NCBI GenBank assembly: GCA_017311315.1
Contig: CM029627.1
Span: 52,233,976-52,297,975, forward strand
Direction: 5' to 3'
Length of the DNA: 64,000 nucleotides
DNA from: Dendrocalamus latiflorus
Taxonomy: Eukaryota; Streptophyta; Magnoliopsida; Poales; Poaceae
A model generated the notes under the pieces. It was not told the origin of the DNA and made no database searches. It saw only the letters and a program-made list of their open reading frames with translations. A program made the translations under genes and the position numbers. Below, piece after piece: positions 58,701-64,000 of the stretch. Every line of letters begins with the position of its first letter. The first letter of the stretch is position 1.

Positions 58701-61700
58701 AAGAAACAGGAAGCTAGCACTACCTAGATTTCTGGGGTTTTATTTTTCTGATGGCCTGGAACTGTAAGGGTCTGGTCCTGGATGAGATGATTCAACTAAG
58801 TTGTTTGGTGTGTAGGATGGTGTATATTGTGTTTGGCTGCTTGTATAGTTTGATATGAGATGGTTCCAAATAGTCTTTCATCACATTAATGATATGCATC
58901 AGAATTATATATAACTTAACCTTTTACATAAAATTATTTTTTTATGTTTATTATATCAGCAAAGTCAACTAATTAGCACTAATTGTAGTTAAACACAAGA
59001 TATCACATATTACCACTAATAATGTCTAGAGCGGTTTTGATATGAAGTTGCGCCTACGTGTCAACATCACCCTTCTTCCTTCCTCCTCCTTCCTCCTCTC
59101 CTCTCTATGCCATCTTCCTCCTCTCTGGCAACACCACCGTCAACTGCTGCCACCGTACACACACTACCACACCTGCACAGTGCACTGCATCGACGAACTT
59201 CTCGGATCCAGCTCAGCGGCGGAGAGGACCTCGTGGCCTACGAGGCCGTCTCCGACCTCTTCGGCTCCAATGGTGACCTTCTCACATCCGGCAAGGGCAA
59301 CTGCACCGGCCAATCGGCCTCAACGGCCTCACCAACTCGTGCACAGCAACAGGTGAAGATGGCATCCTTGGCGAGGTGTAGTCGTCGGAGATGATAGCGC
59401 AAGAATCCCACTGCCGTGGAGAGGATGAGGTCGCCGATCGCCTCCGCTATCCGCCAGATCAGGTGGATCTAGGCGTACCGGTTGTCCCTCCACTGCTCGC
59501 TGGATGGGGAAGAGGAAGAGGGAGGGATCTGGGGAGAGAGGGAGGGAAGAAGGGTGGCATAGGCAGTGGGTGGAGCGAAGCAAGTGCAGCGGGCGTAGCC
59601 GCGGCGATTGGAGAAGGGCCGGCGAGGTGAGAAGGTGAGAGAATGGGAAAATTGCACATATACCCCATAGTTAGTAGGCACTTGTAAGTTTGCCCTACAC
59701 TTAAGTGGCTTTGTAATTTTGCCCCATACTTGATATGCCCCCTTATTATTTTGCCCCATTGCCCATTTAGCTCCTATTTTAATTTCGTTTTTTATTTTTT
59801 GGGCAGGAAAAATGCAGTAAAAAATATTTACAAAGTTGTCCATTAAATGCCTAAAACATTCTTATTTCGTTTTTCATTTTTTACTGCATTTAGCTCCTAT
59901 TTTAATTTCGTTTTTCATTTTTTGGGTAGGAAAAATGCAGTAAAAAATATTTACAAAGTTGTCCATTAAATGCCTAGGGAAAACTATTTCGTTTTGGATG
60001 TATTTTCAGTGGGTAGCGAAAGGAACGAAATCACCGAAATTTCAGTTATTTTAGACAAATTTCATCCAAATGGTTATGATCAAATCTGAATTTTACCTAT
60101 GTGCTGTCTTACATATATGGCAATAGTCAGTGGATATGCTGCCTTACATATATGGCATTAGTCAGTAGCGGAGGGTACTTACCACAAGCTTCTGGTTATC
60201 TCCCAAGGTGATCACCGTGGGGAACAAGCGGTCAACCGTGGCTGCAGCAACTGTTAGCAGCCATGGCGACAAGTTCTCCACCGTCTGAGCAGCAGGCCCA
60301 TCGTTTCCAGCCGAATACACAACTGTGATGCCGTTAGCGACGGCATGCAGTGTGCCCGGCGACCCTATCTGGCTGCCGAGTGATAGCGATAAGACGTCAA
60401 TGCCGTCGTGGATGGCGTCGTCAATGGCTTTCATGATGCCAGCGCTGGAGCAAAGGCGGTTCCAGCAAACCTTGTAAACAGCTATCCGAGCGCGAGGCGC
60501 ACCGCCATGAGCCGTGCCGGCCGCCAACCCGTGCAGGCTGACGTTGCCGACGAGGTTCCCTGCGGCCGTTGAGGCCACGTGGGTGCCGTGGCCTTCGGAG
60601 TCCCTGGGAGACATGAAGTCACCGTCGAGCGTGCTCTTGTCGATGTCATCGGCGTACCACCGCGCGCCGATGAGCTTCCGGTTGCAACTGTTTGGGCTGA
60701 ATGAGGTGCCGGCTTGACAGATCCCCTTCCATTTCCGGGGAGGGGGTCCATAGCCATCGTCCGTGAAGCTCAGAGATTCCGGCCAAATACCTGGGTACAA
60801 CACCCTAATCAAATAGGCATACCGGAGACCATCGATTTCTAAAACGACAAGTGAAAAATGACGAAGTATTCAATAAGCGCATGCATATACGATTGCACCT
60901 ATTAGCAAATTAAACAACCCGTTGCAGACACCGAAATTTTACAGAATTGGTACAATACCTTTGATCAAGCGGAATTTAATGAAAATTGAACATCCTATGA
61001 AAATCATTTGTTCTCCTACTTCTTAAATCATTTGATCAAGCCGGAATTTGATGAAGTTGGGTAGCTGGTGGGACAACAGAAATATATCCGTTCTCTCTTA
61101 CTTCTCAAACCAAACAAGAAATGCATACCATACGTACACTTAATAGAATGAAGTTCTGAATTTATCCTAGTTTATTTAACCTGAGTCAATGACACCAATA
61201 ATGACGTCTTCTCCATATCTAGCTTTTGCGAGTAGCCCATTTGGTTGCTTGTAGTCCAGTCCAAGAAAGTCCCAGCTTCGAGTTGTATGCATGGGGTAGA
61301 CTTCGTTCTCTGTTACACTAATGACCCCAGGCAGCGCTGCCAGAATGAAACAACATTACAACAGCTACCTAGGTATCTATCATGGTAAACAAGCAGATGA
61401 TGTAAAACCAATTCGTTAATTACCAGCTATCTTTCTGGCCTCTGATTCTGTGAGCATGGCAGAAAAGCCAGAAAACCCATGCTTGTAGCTGTAGACAATC
61501 GACTCGAGAGTCTCTTCCTTGCTTCAAAAACGTAAAATTGCTATAAATTGACTCTGCTTATGACATATACATTACGAAAATCGGATGTAATTACCTCCCA
61601 AGAATTAAGGTGAGCATGTCGTGGTGCGAGGCGGTGACGAGGTCAGCGTCTTCTTCGTGCTGTCTCTCGCCGAGGTACACGATGTATAACTGAAGAAAAA

Positions 61701-61896
61701 TTATATATGCATGGACAGGTTAATAACTTGATGGAATGCAGTAGTATATGTAACCAAACTTTTGTATATGTAATATGCTAGGCATGAAATGGCTTACTTG
61801 TCTTGGTTCTCCTTGGAGCCCATGCAACCATTGCGATTGCAGCGCGAAGTAAAGTTGAAAGAGTAGTAGAACTTGTAGCTTTGAGAAAATTGCCAT
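55737..61896 (-). CDS. Subtilisin-like serine protease (plant subtilase, S8A)
   Basis: A secreted serine endopeptidase of the plant subtilase family, acting in the cell wall or apoplast. I assembled ten exons: 61896-61798, 61689-61595, 61521-61424, 61336-61181, 60790-60183, 58583-58513, 58308-58060, 57904-57784, 56783-56585, 56287-55737. All introns are GT-AG and the frame is continuous for 748 residues. Order: signal peptide (1 to about 24, VLLLFQLYFAL), inhibitor I9 prodomain (34-118), peptidase S8 with Asp148 (IDSG), His217 (GHGTHVAS), oxyanion Asn312 (SAGN) and Ser533 (GTSMSCPH), a protease-associated insert (about 375-460), and a C-terminal fibronectin-like domain (about 640-745). The family length is usual. 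Many introns is atypical for Arabidopsis subtilases but common in this grass subgroup. The substrate cannot be told from sequence. Confidence 0.93.
58800..60100. other. Large insertion-like content of subtilase intron 5
   Basis: Intron 5 (60182-58584, about 1.6 kb) holds a GC-rich patch at 59040-59640 quite unlike the AT-rich rest. The patch carries open frames on both strands, none continuing the subtilase. One plus frame includes GGEDLVAYEAVSDLFGSNGD, which looks like real coding sequence captured from elsewhere. At 59764-59853 and 59887-59976 a 90-base unit (CATTTAGCTCCTATTTTAAT...) is directly repeated. No inverted ends could be set. Confidence 0.5.
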
Positions 61897-61953
61897 CTAA
61901 CTACAATACTAATGCATGTGCTTAGCTTGATGGTGCAGAGTGCTCATGCAGGC

Positions 61954-61970
61954 ATATATATATATATATA
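61954..61970 (-). promoter_or_regulatory. TATA-type promoter of the subtilase gene
   Basis: A TATATATATATATATA run lies about 60 bases before the start codon on the minus strand, preceded there by GATGTC. It is the only TATA-like element near the first exon, and no ATG occurs between it and 61896 other than within CATGCATTAG text. Confidence 0.55.
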
Positions 61971-61989
61971 GACATCTCGCCCGAAGCAA

Positions 61990-62558
61990 TTAGGAATACT
62001 TCTTCTCCTTCTTGATTTTTTTCCTGCGTAGTTTTCTACATCTTGCATCAGCGAAAAGAATATTAAGCATTGTTATTTGTTAAGTACTAATTTTGCACTA
62101 GTTATGTTGAATTGTTCTTGTTCCTGGATGGTACGTGCATGAGGTTTGTTAATTTAATGAAGTAAACGGAGACCTTGCCTTTTAAGCGACTGACGTGTAC
62201 GGAATCATCGAAATGACTGTGTCAATTGTAATTATAGAAGTTCAATTTTGTCGGCAACTGCTACATCGAAATGACTGTCCACTCGCCCGGTGGCGAAGCT
62301 GTATACAACATTGGGGATGCGGATGTACCCACAAAAAAATAAAATATCATTGAGTAGATCAATTTTTCACCATATCTGTCTCAGAACCTGGATAGAGGTC
62401 GCTGATATCAGTAGATAATAAACATGCCACAATATGCACAGATAATAAATAAAGCTTTAACCCAGGGGAAAAAAATAACATGTTGGTCATAGGAGATATA
62501 GATGTCAAATACAAGGTGCTGCAGAGTGCAGACAGGTCCAACTGCCCAACACGAAGAC
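61990..62558. other. Upstream region of the subtilase gene
   Basis: AT-rich intergenic sequence without recognisable frames. It would hold upstream promoter elements, but none can be named with confidence. Confidence 0.4.
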
Positions 62559-62566
62559 ATTCACAC

Positions 62567-62743
62567 CAGGGGCGGATCCAGCGGTGGGGCAGGGGAGCTC
62601 GAGCCCCCCTACCGCTACCGGACCCTTGGAGCCCCCCTAAATTTTTAGCTATGGATGTATGGTGTAGGAGGGGCATAGTGGAGTTATGTCGCTGTATCGC
62701 TTTTGTTCAGCCCCTCTTAAAATTTTTCCTGGATCCGCCACTG
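62567..62743. mobile_element. hAT-type MITE with perfect 8-bp target duplication
   Basis: The 15-bp ends CAGGGGCGGATCCAG and (minus strand) CAGTGGCGGATCCAG differ at one base. The 8-bp direct repeat ATTCACAC flanks the element at 62559-62566 and 62744-62751. It is 177 bp and non-coding. The same right-end sequence type occurs twice near 44260-44318. Confidence 0.93.
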
Positions 62744-62751
62744 ATTCACAC

Positions 62752-64000
62752 ATACAACATGTGGGTAATACTACTATTAAGCAGGTAATAATACAGCCCA
62801 TTGAGCAATATCTGTGAAGGTGGTCCTAACTCCTAACTTAACAAAGAAACAATAAAAAACAAATAAAGTGCCTAATTGTTTACATGTGTGACAGGCAGAA
62901 AGCCACGGAGCAAGAAAATCATCCTGCTAGACCCTTCGAAACTGATTGAAGCAAACGTCCCCCTCAATATTTAACTAAGAAAGTAAGACTTGTTCACCAA
63001 TCAGCGTCTACACTCTACAGGAGGACCAAATTCTGGACTGAATCAGAGGAATGGGAACTTATCCAGAGTAAGTTGGAACAAGCACACCACTCTAATATGA
63101 GCTATGGTTCGGTCCATATAGAGAGGTATAAGAGGTGCTAACACCTCCAACAAACCTAATCATCCATCAATTAGGGGCACTATCATCATTTAACTTCTTC
63201 TCTGATGTAGAGACTGAGTCCACCGTGAGGTGCACGACTCCACGCCGTCCACAGTGGTTGCAGCAAAAAAAAACTGATCAATCGAACTCATCATTATCAG
63301 TCGTCACGTCTGGGAGACAACGGCAGCACAAATCTTGGATGGAGACGAGTTTTGAGAAATAATTCTTTAATTTCAGAAATCACGTCTGGGGCACTATCAT
63401 CATTTGAATTGGATGGAGACAATTTTATATTGCTTCAGTTTCAATTCTTGGTTTTGAGTATCAAGATCCCATTTTTTAAATCTGAATTTAAGACTTCCAA
63501 GGGAATTTGGATTTTCTTAATTTTAAAATTTTCAATTTTGGTTCTTGATTTCAAGGTTTGGATTTTTATTAATCGAGCTTTTGGCAAGAAACCAACTTAA
63601 GAAATTTGAATAGCGCCAAAAATTTTGAGATACACTAGAAAAACGATTAAAAGATTTTATAATTTTCATAATTACAATAGTTCCCTTTTTGGGATATTAC
63701 ATGCGAGTTCTTCGGTGAAATTACTTTTTTGCCTACTTCGCTAGCACCACCTCTTCACACCGCTCCGTGGCACCAGAGGTGCCAAGGCCACGACAACCGT
63801 TGGATGGGCAACATTTAACGGCTGAGAGCAACCCAATGTACCGAACTTGTGCTCCCAGTTATATAGGCAAAATAACATGTGCACCATGGTGCCCAAGCTC
63901 CATAATTAAAACTTTCCATCCATGATTAATACTTTTCATCCATGATTGATTCCTTTTCAAATTGATGTCTTTTCGAATTAATGAATCTTAATAGGTTTAC
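62752..64000. other. Intergenic DNA, no gene seen
   Basis: Short frames (75 codons at 63135 and 82 codons at 63352) have no recognisable domain. A word GGCACTATCATCATTT is repeated at about 63176 and 63390, suggesting a small internal duplication. A GC-richer patch with GCACCATGGTGCCC lies at 63879. Confidence 0.4.

Overview
The window is plant nuclear DNA and looks like a grass, most likely rice (Oryza). Two split genes with canonical GT-AG introns are intact. One has the very GC-rich codon use typical of grass genes. Almost everything else is transposable-element sequence of kinds common in rice: CACTA, hAT, Mutator-like, PIF/Harbinger, Stowaway, Helitron and LTR retrotransposons. No rRNA, tRNA or CRISPR array was seen.

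Layout. 1-6 kb: a CACTA terminus, a hAT element with a Tourist-like MITE nested inside it (both with target-site duplications), and a 2.2-kb palindromic Mutator-like element with a 10-bp target-site duplication. 6.2-10.4 kb: a hAT element with a decayed transposase gene. 11.8-15.3 kb: a gypsy-type LTR region, minus strand. 15.4-17.2 kb: a complete non-autonomous CACTA element. 19-28.5 kb: a decayed plant-mobile-domain fragment, a CACTA TNP2 transposase pseudogene whose 3' part is tandemly duplicated, a CACTA subterminal hairpin array, then a second CACTA gene (Transposase_24/Ulp1-like, decayed) whose leader holds two tandem long hairpins. 28.6-31.7 kb: an LTR of the same family as 11.8-15.3 kb, opposite strand. 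33-34.4 kb: a BARE/Angela-like solo LTR. 36.1-38.7 kb: an LTR with an adjacent primer-binding site, minus strand. 39.4-41.6 and 47.5-49.2 kb: related satellite-rich LTR-like blocks in opposite orientation. Between and after these lie many MITEs.

The gene-bearing part is the last 14 kb. A YUCCA-type flavin monooxygenase gene (two exons, 420 codons, plus strand, 50491-51868) would make the auxin indole-3-acetic acid. A subtilisin-like serine protease gene (ten exons, 748 codons, minus strand, 61896-55737) has every catalytic residue and a continuous frame over nine introns. The two genes converge and there is no sign that they work in one pathway. A YUCCA gene close to a subtilase in a repeat-rich region recalls the short arm of rice chromosome 4; that placement is from memory and is inference.

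The most unusual structure is the pair of tandem, almost loop-less hairpins at 25554-25663 and 25780-25887 inside the leader of the CACTA gene. They are good candidates for small-RNA precursors. Next in interest are the doubly palindromic Mutator-like element carrying an unexplained coding-like segment, and a direct duplication at 49 kb in which one copy carries a MITE and the other gives its empty site.
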